Shown here: piece by piece, positions 34,740 through 46,318 of the stretch
How positions within the stretch are numbered: the stretch's first letter is position 1
Layout of the letters: each line of letters starts with the position of its first letter
Origin: Prinia subflava
Lineage: Eukaryota; Chordata; Aves; Passeriformes; Cisticolidae
Direction of reading: 5' to 3'
DNA length: 64,000 bases
Assembly (NCBI RefSeq): GCF_021018805.1
Contig: NC_086254.1
Span: 23,993,300 to 24,057,299 of the forward strand
Notes under the pieces: model-generated
What the model was told of the DNA's origin: nothing
Seen by the model: the letters and a program-made list of their open reading frames with translations, nothing else
Database searches by the model: none
Translations under genes and position numbers: made by a program

Positions 34740-35110
34740 GGGACTTCCAGCAAAAATTAACATTTATGCCCTGGTTTATATTCTATCTATTTTATTGTAA
34801 TATTGGTGAGAAAGGAAACAGAGAAATAGCCACACGACAGCTGTAAATTTTACATTTCTTTGCAGAAAAACCTTATTTATGATCGCCCAAAAACTCCCAC
34901 GCTTGAAAATATTTCTTAGCCCGACTGTGCCTCCAGAAAATATTTATGGAAAAAGTTCAGTTCCGAACGAGGAGTGATCCATGACTTTTGTTTGCTGCCA
35001 GTACTGTATCTAATACTGCGGCTGTTTAGATCTTAGGTCACGGAAAGGAGAGAAAAGGAGATATTTCCATATCAATGGAGCACTCTCCTCAGGAGCCAGG
35101 CCACGGGAAC
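34740..35110. other. Candidate conserved non-coding element
   Basis: High-complexity AT-rich DNA between two CpG-rich patches, with words such as CACGACAGCTGTAAATTT (E-box CAGCTG), CAGTACTGTATCTAATACTG and TTAGATCTTAGGTCACGG (AGGTCA nuclear-receptor half site). Regulatory function is inferred. Confidence 0.35.
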
Positions 35111-35179
35111 AATATTTGCATCTCCAGTTTGTTAACAGCACGGGCAAAACCGCCAGTGAAAATTCTTAAATTGGGGTTT

Positions 35180-35460
35180 AATGTGACGGTCTGTGTGCGA
35201 AAAAGAGAAACAAAAAGGCACCACGAGCCCCGTGTGCTCGGGAGTGGCCGGCTCTGTGTAAATATCGCCGTAAATCACCGGGGAAGAGCTGAACCCCTCT
35301 TGGCCGGGCACAGAACAAACTCCGGATTAAAATCCCACCCAGAGCTGTCCCCTCGCAATCCTCCCGGGCTTCCAGAGGGGAATCAGGCAGCTAAACGGAA
35401 CCGGGTTGTTAAAAATGCGCTAAATTCGTGATATTATTGAAGAAATCTCCGTTTCACAGA
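35180..35460. promoter_or_regulatory. CpG-rich patch
   Basis: By hand about 20 CpGs in 280 bp, around GTGTGCTCGGGAGTGGCCGG, AATATCGCCGTAAATCACCG and CTAAACGGAACCGGG. With the patch at 34120-34260 and the AT-rich core between them it forms a 1.3-kb region that could be a regulatory hub. No transcript can be assigned. Confidence 0.3.
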
Positions 35461-36540
35461 GGTGCAGAAGGCAGCACCTCGAATAAACCTCGCAGATAAA
35501 CATCTCCCTGTGCCGGCCTGCTCAAAGTCTGCTCAAGGATCCTTCCTGAGCCGTCTGTTCACAGCCCAATTCCTCCTCTTGCCCGTGGCTATTCCTGATA
35601 CACATCTAACTTTTTCTCTTCCAGAACATCTTGTGATAATGAGTCCCGTGCAATATTTGTGTTGCAGTACAAAAACAAATTCCTTTTGACGGTTTTAAAC
35701 ACTCCACTCATCCCTCAGCCGCAGTTATTTATCGGATATTTCTTGCTGAAATAGGACTGAGCCCACTATTCCAGCTGACATCACAGCATCACCATTCTGT
35801 GTTTTATTTTCTAGCACAGCCCTTATCCAGCCTAACATTTTAAAGAAGAAATTGAAATCCTGACTGCTGAACGCAGCACATCAAACCACCCTCAATGATG
35901 CTCACATATTATTTCACACTTAAGAGCTCACTGGAAAAAAATAAAGAGACCTTTTCAGTGGAACCACATGTGAGTGGAATTGTTGATATGTTTGCTATCA
36001 CTAGTTATATTTAAAGATGCTAGAATGAAACAAAAATCAGAGTTTTTCACAAAAGGGAACTGATTTCTGCAGCACCTTTGTGTTCCAAGCCATGACCCCC
36101 TCCTTAGGACCAAAAAACAACAGCAGCTGAAGGAAATTCAATATTTCTGAAGTTATGGCCACAAATTCAGGAAAATAAATATAGAATTAAGGGACTGTGC
36201 ACTGCCAGTGGTTTCTGAAATCCCTTAATTGGGTGATTTTATGTAGTGCCAAGAACCCAGCTGAAATTTTAACTTTCAAAGCACGAGTTCAGGGCCCAGT
36301 TCTCAGAGTGATGAGCACACTCAGGTTCTACAAAAGCCACTGTGCACTATAGCACTTAATAAAAATCAGCCCCCATGTTGTTTATTTAATTTATTTTTAA
36401 AAGATTTTCTTTGCTTTAGTCCACTAACAACTAATTAAGCTGCCTCCAGATTAAGAGGCCGAGCCAAGAATTACAGGATATACCACATGCTTTCTCAAGG
36501 CAAATATTTACAGTTGTTTGTTGGGTCGATGTCTCTGACA
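35461..36540. other. AT-rich unique DNA, possibly conserved
   Basis: No repeats, and high-complexity AT-rich DNA throughout. No recognised exon. Confidence 0.3.
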
Positions 36541-38573
36541 TCCATCTTCTACACACACAGGCCATGAAAAAAAACCAAAAAAAACCCATGCAACATCACA
36601 AAAATCACCACATGACATGATGTGAAAGATTTGCTTTTTGAAAAGCAAGATGTACTTTGCAAATTGTCTTGCAGATGCTGTTTCTGTGATGCTGGCATGG
36701 CTCCTCCGAGAGAGGGGGGCCGGGGCCAGAGCAACATGAAAGGCTCAGATCAAAGATTCTTTTTTGGTAGGCAAAGGCTTCTGGCTCCTTTTTCCTAATA
36801 GGAAAAGTTTGTGATATCAGAGCAGACCGCACAGCGAGCGGGGCTGTGGCCCAGCTCCCCACCCCCTTTACCCTGCCCTGCCCCTCCCCGGGCTGGGCTG
36901 GTGCCTCTGGGGCCGGGGGGGATTCAGCACAGGCAGAAAACGCTGCAGAAATGCGGATTGGGTGATTTGTTTGTCACTTCTGCCTTACAAACCCTAGGCC
37001 TGGCTGGCTGGCCTCGATGAGAGGCTCCAAGGCCTTGGTGACGCTGTCCGGAATCGTGGATTTATTCCTGAGTGTCGTGAGGGCAGCCCTGAGTGGGAAA
37101 ATGCTCTGCCCGAGCCTCCCAAAATCCTGTTCATCCCTGGATCCAGCAGAACTCAGGAAGGGCTGGCCCCTGGGGGAGAACCAGGCAGCTCTGGGGGAGC
37201 AGGAACAGAGGGAGACCTGCCCAGAGCATCCCCCAGTGCTGGGGAGCTGCAGCCCCCCCAGTTTGGGATAAATCTCCCATTTTCCCCATGCCCAGTGTCC
37301 GTGTGCTGACTGAGGAAGGGCTCAGAGCTTTTCTTTTTCTGAGCACTTATATTTTTATTACAGGAAATTAAGAGGCTGAATGATGTGTGATTCAACTGTG
37401 GATCCCTGGACATGAAATGAAACCATAATAAAACATTTTCCTATGAAATCAAAACCAGAAACCTGACGCTCTCCTACTCCTGACCTCTGCTCTCTGGCCA
37501 CGGTAGGAGCCAACCACTGCTCCTTGTAGTGTTACATTAATAAGCATTTAGATGGGTTTAATGCTGCTTTAAAATCTATTATTGACCATGGAATCCCTAA
37601 GAACAGACCCCTGAAGGGCTCCCAGGGGTCCCTGACCATGACAAGGCAGGACAGGGATCTCCTTTAGCACCTTTATGCCTGCTGGACTTCAAACCCAAGG
37701 CTGTGAGTCCCACTCTGTTTATTTACTTTGCCTCCTCCTACCACACTGAGATACAGATTTTGGTCCATCCTTTAGAAGGATGAAGTGCAGAAATGAGGCT
37801 AGGCAAGAGAAGGTTGCTTCAAAGATGATTTTTGCTTTGAAAATTGCTACTCAGGAGGAACAAATGCAGCCCCTCGGTGTCCTGCTGCTGCTGCTGCTGG
37901 CAGGGAAAAACCTGTGAGAACTGGGAGCATCAGGCAAAGAAATCAAACTGATGCTCTAATCAAGTACAGCTCAAATCTGTAATGCCCAATAAAAGACAAC
38001 CAGCACAGCTGGGACTGTGCCAAACAACCAACAATACAAACGGAGTTTTCCAGGGAGGGCCTCTCATGTTAAACTACAAAAATTATCAAACACTGCAGTT
38101 ACAGCTAACCCAGTGCAGGGGATCACCCTCTGCTCCCCACCCTGTGCCAGCACCTCCAGCCACAGGGAGCGGGTTCAGGGGCTGAACCAGCCGAGCCCAA
38201 ACCATTTTCTCTGACACTCAGGCTCCATGAAATGGCCAATTGCCAGGGATGAGTCTGGGGGAAGGAAAAAGCAATGATTTCCTTCAGCTCCCAGTTAAAT
38301 AGGACACCACCTTCCTGCCCCTCACTCCTCTTGTGGCATCCCTCATCCTGCCTTTCGTGCCACATTTCTGCTCTGATCTGCCCCACACCAGGCACCAGAC
38401 CTTCAGGGCAGCCCTCTCCTTATTTTGTTATTAAAATGGAAATAAGGGGCAGCAGTGTTAAACCAGCTTTATGCCACCTGTGCTAAGGAGTCAGAAAATG
38501 CTGGCTCAAACCCTCAGGACAGAAGGCACTGTTTGAAATGGAGCAGTCACCTGGGCACCCTGGAGCAGAGCTG
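36541..38573. other. Unique DNA, nothing recognised
   Basis: GC-rich at 36830-37270 and AT-richer elsewhere. A short GCT run (about five units) occurs near 37880-37900. No gene or mobile element is seen. Confidence 0.45.
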
Positions 38574-38652
38574 TAAATAGAGGTGTAAATACAGGTAAAT
38601 ACAGGTGTAAATACAGGTGTAAATACAGGTGTAAATACAGGTAAATACAGGT
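38574..38652. repeat. 12-bp tandem repeat with 10-bp variants
   Basis: Units of TGTAAATACAGG alternate with the shorter TAAATACAGG, about seven in all. Each unit contains GTAAATA, a forkhead-like core, but the array is probably just a minisatellite. Confidence 0.93.
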
Positions 38653-39077
38653 GAGGTGGTGCCAGGCTGAGGGACAATCACCCCTCACACAGAGCTCCCT
38701 GCTCAGCTGAGTGTTCACTGCCAACACTGCCCGGGCTGCTCAGAGAGGCCACAACACCACAGGTGTCACACCTGGGTGACAAAGGGCCCTCCCCTCGATG
38801 CCTGCAGTTTTCTCTTCCCTGTGTTCCAGCCCCTGCGCTGCCCAGGGTGAGCTCTGAGCTCACAGCCAGGGGCACTCAGCTCTGCACACAGCAGGGACAC
38901 AAAACAAATCCTTCTCCTGCTGCACACCAAGGACAACTTTCAGCCCCAAAGCACAAACAAGGGTGGCTGGAGGGAGGAACAAGAAGGATGGGACCTCCCA
39001 GCCTGGAGCTGGAACTGGACAATTAAACCCCAAAGTGCAAATGGACCAGAACTTAGAAAAATGTGAGACCTGGTGAC
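38653..39077. other. GC-rich unique DNA, nothing recognised
   Basis: No supported feature. Confidence 0.4.
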
Positions 39078-39140
39078 CGTTTGTCCATTTTATGTCCATT
39101 TTGTGCCCATTTTGTGCCCATTTTGTGCCCATTTTGGGTC
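39078..39140. repeat. 12-bp tandem repeat, about five copies
   Basis: Units of TTTTGTGCCCAT with diverged left-hand versions (TTTTATGTCCAT, TTTGTCCAT). Confidence 0.92.
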
Positions 39141-42100
39141 CACCTTGGGTGCAGCCCTGGCCAGGCTCTTGTCCTGCCCAAGGTGTGCCCTAAAGGCCTT
39201 TCAATAAATCCCTGCTTTATTCTCAGCTCTGCACACTCTGTTCCAGCTCAGCCTCCCCAGGGCATCTCCCTGTGCACGAGGGACACGGGGAGAGATGGAC
39301 CAGCACTGGAAAGTGAGACCCAGACAGGGCAGAACCAACACATGGGGAAGTGAAGTGATACAGAAACAGGGAGGAGGAAACAGAGGAAAAGAAAAACAAA
39401 ACAAAAAGCACTGAAGGTTCTTTGTCCTCTACTCAAATCTGGAGTGAAGGATCTGCTCTGGTTCTGTGTGGTCACACAGTGTCTGGAACACTCAAATTCA
39501 CAGGCAGGGGATGAGAGGATGGCACGGACAGGAGGACAGGGACTGCTGGGTTGGGGCAGCACCTCAGGCAGGGTTTTCCTGGTTTGTGACCGTGGATTTC
39601 AGCAGCAGGCTGATCCCACAGCACCCAGCTCCAGAACTGCAATCTGTGGCTTCTCATCTCCATTTAGAAGGATGTGAAATGCACAGTGACAAAATGATGC
39701 CAGAGCAAGCAAGGCCGAGGAGGAAACCCAAAGATTCTGCTCGGATCCTTCCAAAAGAGGGAGTGAAAGGCTTGAAAAAATAAAAAATAAGACATAGCAC
39801 TGGTCTCTGCCAGTATTTCTGAGACATTCAAATGGGAATGGTGCAGGCGCAGTGGGGGGTTCTGAGTGTCCCCACTGAGGAAAAGACAGCAGGATCCAGG
39901 ATTTCCTGGGAGCAGCACTTGGAAAAGGCTTGGACATCACTCGTGGTTAGAAAATCCCAGCTTAGGTCACAACTTTGGCCACAACAGCCCCTAGAAACCC
40001 TGAACTTGCTTGAGCACAGCCTGAGATATCCCAAACCTTTCACAATCCAGGTAAGTGACTTGCAGAGAAAATCCAGATCCCAAACATTTGGGGAATTCTT
40101 CTCAGTTCGCCAGTAAACATCTCCTCAGCCCAGTCTGAGTTATTTGGGTTACCAGGTCCCTGATCTTTTGTGAGCACCTCCAAATCCATCCACAAATCCC
40201 AAGAGCAAAACAATGAGGATTAAGAGAGTTGAAATAACCAAGTCATTTTTCCTGAATTTTCATGGATACATGCAAGATACGTGGGCTTTTTATCAAAAAT
40301 ATATATTCATGTAAATATTCATATTTATATCAAGGGATCCTCTAATTTTATTTACAAATGCAGCTCCCAAACACAAACACTGATAGACAGCCTCAGTGAA
40401 ACAACCGTGTCACAATAACCAAAAGTTTGAAAAACCAAGAAGGGATCTTCCCCCATGCAACAAACAACAAATGCTGCTTTTTTGTTAAATGTTAAAAATA
40501 AAAGAAGTCATCAACTTACATTTAATGGTGGGACATTCTGGCACTGTCCAAACTTTCCTGCCTCTTCGAGTGATGCAAGAAATCACAGGAAAAGTTTTCA
40601 CACTTCTTCAGAGAGGATAAAATCCCTGTTGCTGTTCAAAAGAAAATCAAAACAAAAGCATTAAAGATAAACAGTTAAAGGCAAAATGTTTTTTAGTTCT
40701 TGTTTCCCAAAAGAGACAGAAATTAAGCTCAACAACTCTCCTTTTGCCACTTCAAAAAAATTATTCTAATTATAAAATTACAGCCTTTGCTGACCTTTTC
40801 AGAGTATTTTCAGTTATGCTGTATAAATCTCCTGAACAAACTTCCTCCATTACCCACCATCTTTACTTAGGAAGCATTTCTGAGGTTATTTCTAGGAAAA
40901 AGAAACTAGAAAATTACAATATTTGCTGTTGTTTCAGTGCTGGTTTGGGTTTTTTTTTTGTTTCCTCCTTCTCATGTGTCATCCTGAGGTGACTGGAATG
41001 TACAGGAACACCCCAACACTCAGAAGAATAAAGTCCAAAAATAATTTTATTACAGAACTCAGGAAAAAAAAATGCAGGGCTGGTAATTTTTCCTAATTCC
41101 TCCTGCCATGAAATAGAAATGCTTTCTGGTTCATTGAGCAAATTGGTGGGCCTGAATTCCAGAAATTCAGATATCCTGACAAAGGCAGCATTATGAGCAG
41201 ACAGGTTCTGTGTTGGGAATTCTGGCCGGGCGCCACTTTGTTAATAAATACAAGTGTTGATTTCAGCTGGATTTAAAGATTGTGCTCTCTGCTCGAGCAA
41301 GTCTGAAAGTGCCAGAGTTGTAAAATTATCGTTGAGCTGGAGCTTTGGAACTCAGAGAGAGCAGCGCAGATAAAAAAGATCTGATCCTGCAGGGAGAGGG
41401 GCAGGGCCAGCAGTGCCCAAACCCTGCAGACAGAGATTGCACCCCTGGAACAGAGGAGCTGCTCAGATAACCCAAAAATATATATTCAGTTTTACAAAAC
41501 AGATTTAATTCGGCTTTTCATGTTTTTAATTGGAATTTCAGTGATAGATGACAAAGCAGCAAAGAGCAGGATTAGAGATCAGAGCTGAAATTGTTCCTTT
41601 TTGGGTCTTCTGTGCTCTTCCTCATTAAAAAGAACTTAATTTTCTTCAATAAAATGGGTAATATTCCATTATCAAAAATGGCAACCAACTAGAATTTCAA
41701 CAAAAAAATTTCAACAAAAATCTTTACAATCTGCACTGCAAGATCCACACAGGCCCTGAGTGGGAAATTTAGAAATTCCCTATTTTTTCCAAACCCTTGA
41801 AACGCATAAACATTACAAGGAGAGATGCTGAGCATCTCCTAGAAGAATAAAATGAAACCTCCGGTGTGGAATGGGCTCAGTAACAGGAATCCTGCTTTAA
41901 TCCTATTTTTTTTTTTCCTCTAAAAGCGTTGGGAGGGTTTTAATTGCAGCAGCCTAACGAAGCTCTGCCATTCCCCTTGCTTTTCCCAGGGCTGGGCTGA
42001 GGGAGGAGGAGGGAAAAGCAGGAGAACAACGCTTGCCCAGGTGCTCCTCACGGCATTGTGAGAGCTAATCCAGTCCAAATAATCCAAAATATCCCGTGAA

Positions 42101-42423
42101 GGAGATGGCGACTGCACAATGAACCCTCACAAAGACATTTATTCTCCTCTCAGACTCCACCAGGACCCCGGCTGAAGATTCCCAACTCTTTTCCCCCAGC
42201 TGAGCACGTTTAAATCTCTGCACCATTGCTGCACAAACCCTTGTAAATAAAAGTAAAAAAAAGAAAACGCCCCTGTGCCTGTATTTCCACACCCTCGAGC
42301 TGCAGCGTTTGCAGAAGTGCAGGCACTGAGCTGTTCTACCGAGTTATTTTACTTCTGTATTTGTACAGCTCAGAAAAAAAAAGGAACAGTGCAGCTCCAG
42401 TGGGGTCGTGTTTATGATTTCGA
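39141..42423. other. Unique DNA, nothing recognised
   Basis: More than 3 kb without tandem arrays or recognisable transposons. About 40180-41140 and 41430-41900 are AT-rich and non-repetitive. A short direct repeat of AATTTCAACAAAAA occurs near 41693-41720. No credible exon. Confidence 0.45.
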
Positions 42424-42598
42424 GTTACTTTATTTTACTTTCTTTACTTTACTTTATTTCTTTACTTTATTTATATATTTATTTGCTTTATTTATTTACT
42501 TTATTTATATATTTATTTGCTTTATTTATTTACTTTATTTATTACTATATCCATTTACTGTATTAATTGACTTTCTTTACTTTTCTTTACTTAGGAGA
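42424..42598. repeat. Compound TTTA/CTTTA-rich microsatellite
   Basis: Degenerate TTTA and ACTTT units include a repeated phrase of about 36 bp (TATATATTTATTTGC TTTATTTATT-type) seen twice. It ends in CTTTACTTTTC units before a TG run at 42599-42613. Confidence 0.9.
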
Positions 42599-42613
42599 TG
42601 TGTGTGTGTGTGT
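42599..42613. repeat. Short TG dinucleotide run
   Basis: About seven TG units between the TTTA-rich tract and unique sequence. Confidence 0.9.
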
Positions 42614-42641
42614 TACATCCCGTGGCAGACACGTTGTACTG

Positions 42642-42700
42642 GGATTTTTATCCATTCCAATGGATTTTTATCCATTCCAATGGATTTTTATCCATTCAAA
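42642..42700. repeat. 20-bp tandem repeat, three copies
   Basis: GGATTTTTATCCATTCCAAT starts at 42642, 42662 and 42682; the third copy is truncated or diverged at CATTCAAACG. It sits 30 bp after the TG run. Confidence 0.95.
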
Positions 42701-43085
42701 CGTCACCCCTGGGAGCTGTCTCACCACAGTGTCCTGTGCTGCTCGAGGGGGATCAGTCACCAGCAATAATTGCTTTGATATCTCATCAATATCGAGGTGC
42801 AATTAAAATATCGAGGTGCCACTGGGTGTTAGTGCCTGGCCACGTGGGGGATGCAAAGCTGTGCCCACCCTAAAGATAAACGCAGAAACTTCCCTGCTCT
42901 GAGCTAGAAGGAAAAGGTTTTAATTGCCTGGCAGGTGGCTGGAGAGTGCACACCACATCTGTGGGCAGAAAAACCCTGTGCACTGAGAGCTCCTGTTTGA
43001 GATACACCTGAAACCACAGGCAGAGCTCTCAGCTCTTGGTTTGCACCTCCAAATTCTCCTCCTGCTGCTCGGCCCTGGCAGAACT
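42701..43085. other. Unique DNA, nothing recognised
   Basis: A short direct repeat AATATCGAGGTGC occurs at about 42789 and 42810. Otherwise plain. Confidence 0.45.
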
Positions 43086-43464
43086 GAGCAGGGAATCGGA
43101 GATTCCAGAACGGAGCAGGCAATCGGAGATTCCAGAACGGAGCAGGGAATCGCAGATTCCAGAACGGAGCAGGGAATCGCAGATTCCAGAACGGAGCAGG
43201 GAATCGGAGATTCCAGAACGGAGCAGGGAATCGGAGATTCCAGAACGGAGCAGGCAATCAAAGATTCCAGAACGGAGCAGGGAATCGCAGATTCCAGAAC
43301 GGAGCAGGAAATCGGAGATTCCAGAACGGAGCAGGAAATCGGAGATTCCAGAACGGAGCAGGGAATCGCAGATTCCAGAACGGAGCAGGGAATCCGAGAT
43401 TCCAGAACGGAGCAGGGAATCCGAGATTCCAGAACTCAGCAGGGAATCAGAGATTCCAGACAGC
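43086..43464. repeat. 27-bp minisatellite, 14 copies
   Basis: Units begin GAGCAGGGAATCGGAGATTC and end CAGAACG, with regular 27-bp spacing. Variation is concentrated in one spot after GGGAATC (GGAG, GCAG, CAAAG, CCGAG), plus GGCAATC and GGAAATC forms. Because 27 is a multiple of three, all three plus frames and part of the minus strand read through as 9-residue peptide repeats (for example SRESEIPER). Variants are not biased to synonymous changes and there is no start or splice context, so I treat it as non-coding. Confidence 0.96.
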
Positions 43465-45252
43465 CAGGGCAGAAGGATTCTGCTGAGTTATGCCTTTAGA
43501 TAGAGCTTTTATGGTTAACCTTCAAAAATCTCTCACTTTCTCCCCAGTTCTTATCCTAAATAACGTTTTCAGTCTGAGCACCGCTGATTTAATTGCTGTA
43601 GTCAAAACAGAACCACAAAGATCTTAACACAGAGCCAAAAGAATGGTCCTTGTTCCTCGTCTTACCTCAGCATCTGTGTCATAAAATGCCCTTAAACTAA
43701 TCAAAGAGCATTTTTAGGGATGCAAAAATGTCCCGAGGCAAAAATACCTTTTGCCTGCTCTTGAATTTACAAGGTTTGGATCAAATTATTTCAATTCACT
43801 GTGAGAAAAGAGGTTTTGCAATGATTACACATTGAGCTGAACCTCTTCCCCAAAGCACTCTCACACCAGAGCAATCCTCCAGCCCAAGCTGCTGCCTGAA
43901 AATTTCTTGCATTTATTTTTGCTCCTTCCCTCCACCTTTTGGCTGAAGCTTTGCCCACTAAAGCCACACAAAAGGAATGAAATGATTTAATTTTGAGAGT
44001 TTTGCCAAATAGAATGTGAGATTCACCTGTCAAATACTCAACCCAGCTGAGCACCAAGCTCATTTTTTGCTACTTTTTCTTCAGGAAGTGCAGATTTTAA
44101 GCTCTGGCAGATGATAACACACAGAGCCAGGGTTGGTTTTTTTTAACCCAGAGATGCAAAGGAAGTGGTTTTGTTGCTAGCAGGTACCTTGCTTGGGATA
44201 TTAAGATAATGAAAGTTCATCACTGCAGACAAATTGTAACTGCTGCCCATCCAATCTGACCTCGAACCTGAGAGACTGAAGGAGAGAACTGCCTTTAGAA
44301 CAGCCCTAAACCTCCAATAAATCAACTTCACCTCCCCTGAGCTGCGAGAGCTTCGACAGACACAGATTTAGAGCAGGAAACAAAATAATCTGTAAGAAAG
44401 AGAGGTTCCAATGGTGCTATCTGCATGCAAATCACAGGCCAGTTCGAACTTTAATCACATTTAACTTTCCTTTCTTCCAGCGATTGCTCCCTGGTTTTAA
44501 CGATCACACTCTGGAAAAGGATGCAGGGGAGGGGTATCAAGAGGCAAATTTACTCCAGGAGATAGGAAAGGTCACACACTGACCCCTAATTCTGCGAGGC
44601 AGGGTCTTTCCCCAGGAGAAATGCGGATTTCAAACCGGTGTAGGGAATACACAGATATGAGCATGGGTTTTAATCAGAGCAATGGAATAACTGAATAAAT
44701 ACCAGCAAAGGCAGTCCCAGCTCTTGCAGGCTCGTCTATAAAAGGTCTTCTCTACACCAGTGTTTCTGGAGTTATTTAGGGTTATTTAGGGTTCAGTGCC
44801 TGGGAGTGAAACACCCACCCTGCAGCATAACCCGGTCACCTCGCTAAGGACACTTTTCCTCCAAGCTGAAATAGTCACTTTTCCTGATTCAAATGGGTAA
44901 AAAATATAATTTATGTCGGTGGTTAGCGATTAAATCCTCTGCAATACTTCAAAAGCCTGTTTACCTGAGATTTAACCCCAGTATCTTGTGATCAGAGAGA
45001 TAAGCTGTCTCCACGCTGTCTGCTGAGCACCTCTTTCCCCCTGAGTTAACTTTGGTTTTCCTGAAGTACCACAGGGTGTGAGTTCCCAGTCTGTCCCTGC
45101 ACACTCACACACAGGGCTCCATCACCCTGCAGATAATGTTTCAGCAATTTAAGATTTAGCAGCTGCTGCCAGGAGCTGCAGTTGGGGAATCTTGGGGCTG
45201 CTGCTGCTGCTTTGAAGCTGCCAGGTCCCAATAAACCCCCCAGTCCTGAGTG
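43465..45252. other. Unique DNA, nothing recognised
   Basis: High-complexity AT-rich DNA predominates (for example 43500-43800 and 44130-44980), possibly regulatory. No transposon is seen. A short GGTTATTTAG direct repeat lies near 44770-44792; it is not a telomeric tract. Confidence 0.4.
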
Positions 45253-45556
45253 CTGCATTTGGGATTATTACCATTTAATTGGGAGATCTTCTGCATTTGG
45301 GATTATTACCATTCAATTGGGAGATCTTCTGCATTTGGGATTATTACCATTCAATTGGAGATCTTCTGCATTTGGGATTATTACCATTTAATTGGGAGAT
45401 CTTCTGCATTTGGGATTATTACCATTCAATTGGGAGATCTTCTGCATTTGGGATTATTACCAGTTAATTGGGAGATCTTCTGCGTTTGGGATTATTACCA
45501 GTTAATTGGGAGATCTTCTGCATTTGGGATTATTACCAGTTAATTGGGAGATCTTT
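45253..45556. repeat. 38-bp minisatellite, eight copies
   Basis: Units read CTGCATTTGGGATTATTACC followed by ATTTAATTGGGAGATCTT, with alternation of CATTTAATT, CATTCAATT and CAGTTAATT. The three right-hand copies share CAGTTAATT, so the array grew by local duplication. One copy lacks a G. The period equals that of the unrelated repeat at 3017-3130. Long open frames across it are repeat translations. Confidence 0.96.
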
Positions 45557-46109
45557 GGAAAATATTGGAAACGCTGAGATGCACTGGGGTAGATTTCTGC
45601 CAAAATCAGCTGGAAGCAGCAAAGCAAACTTCATTCTTCAGGCCAGCTTGGAGTAGAATGGGAGAGATGAGTTTGACCTGACATCCTTTGGAGTTTGCTG
45701 CTACCATGGGAGCAGAAAGGAGCTCAGGGGCTGGCAGGCACTCCCTGAGAGCACAGAAAATAACCTGCATTTACTGCAGGTTGTGCTGAGGGCGGGGAGT
45801 CTGATCCACAGCTCATTCATCTGCTAAAAAGGAGATGCGAGACCTCCCCTGCTGGACAAATTTCAGCAGAGGAGACAAGAAATCCAGAGCTAGGGAAGGA
45901 TGCAGGGATGTATTTCCTCCTTGAGAGAAATACTTATCTCTGATACTGTTAAATAGAAAATGCTGAAGCTGAGCTACTGGAGGGGGCATCAACACTGATA
46001 AATATTTACTTGAAAATATCGTCCAAGCTGAAAGTTAATTGAAATGCTGAAGCTTTGTTTGCTTCCCCCTTCAGCACAGCTGAAATAACAAAACCAGTCG
46101 GGCAACTTT
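45557..46109. other. Unique DNA, nothing recognised
   Basis: No supported feature. Confidence 0.4.
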
Positions 46110-46163
46110 TCTATTTTTTTTTTTCTTCTCTTTATTTCTCTCTCTCTCTCATTTTTTTTTAGG
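46110..46163 (+). other. Long polypyrimidine tract ending in AG
   Basis: More than 50 bases of almost pure pyrimidine (T runs, CTCTCTCTC) end in TTTTTTTTTTAGGTCGGG. It looks like an unusually strong 3' splice acceptor on the plus strand. The following frame is short and no donor pairs with it convincingly within 200 bp, so it is more likely simple-sequence DNA. Confidence 0.2.
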
Positions 46164-46250
46164 TCGGGTATGTGCTGAATTACTGACAAAAAAGCTTTGG
46201 GGTTCTCAGAAGAGCTGAAACACCCCAGGGACTTCTCCCAGCTCCAGACA

Positions 46251-46318
46251 GAGTGACTTCATTAAATGAGTGACTTCATTAAATGAGTGACTTCATTAAA
46301 TGAGTGACTTCATTAAAT
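46251..46318. repeat. 17-bp tandem repeat, four perfect copies
   Basis: GAGTGACTTCATTAAAT starts at 46251, 46268, 46285 and 46302 without visible differences. Confidence 0.96.

Noticed and set aside
43036..43503. A 155-codon frame encoding 9-residue SRESEIPER-type repeats
   Set aside because: The 27-bp unit keeps all plus frames open; variants are not biased to synonymous sites, and the minus strand is open as well.
44765..44795. Possible interstitial telomeric repeat (GGTTATTTAGGGTTATTTAGGG-like)
   Set aside because: Only about two 10-bp units, with a period different from TTAGGG.
45840..45860. Possible second CTCF site (CTCCCCTGCTGG)
   Set aside because: Matches only about 11 of 14 consensus positions.
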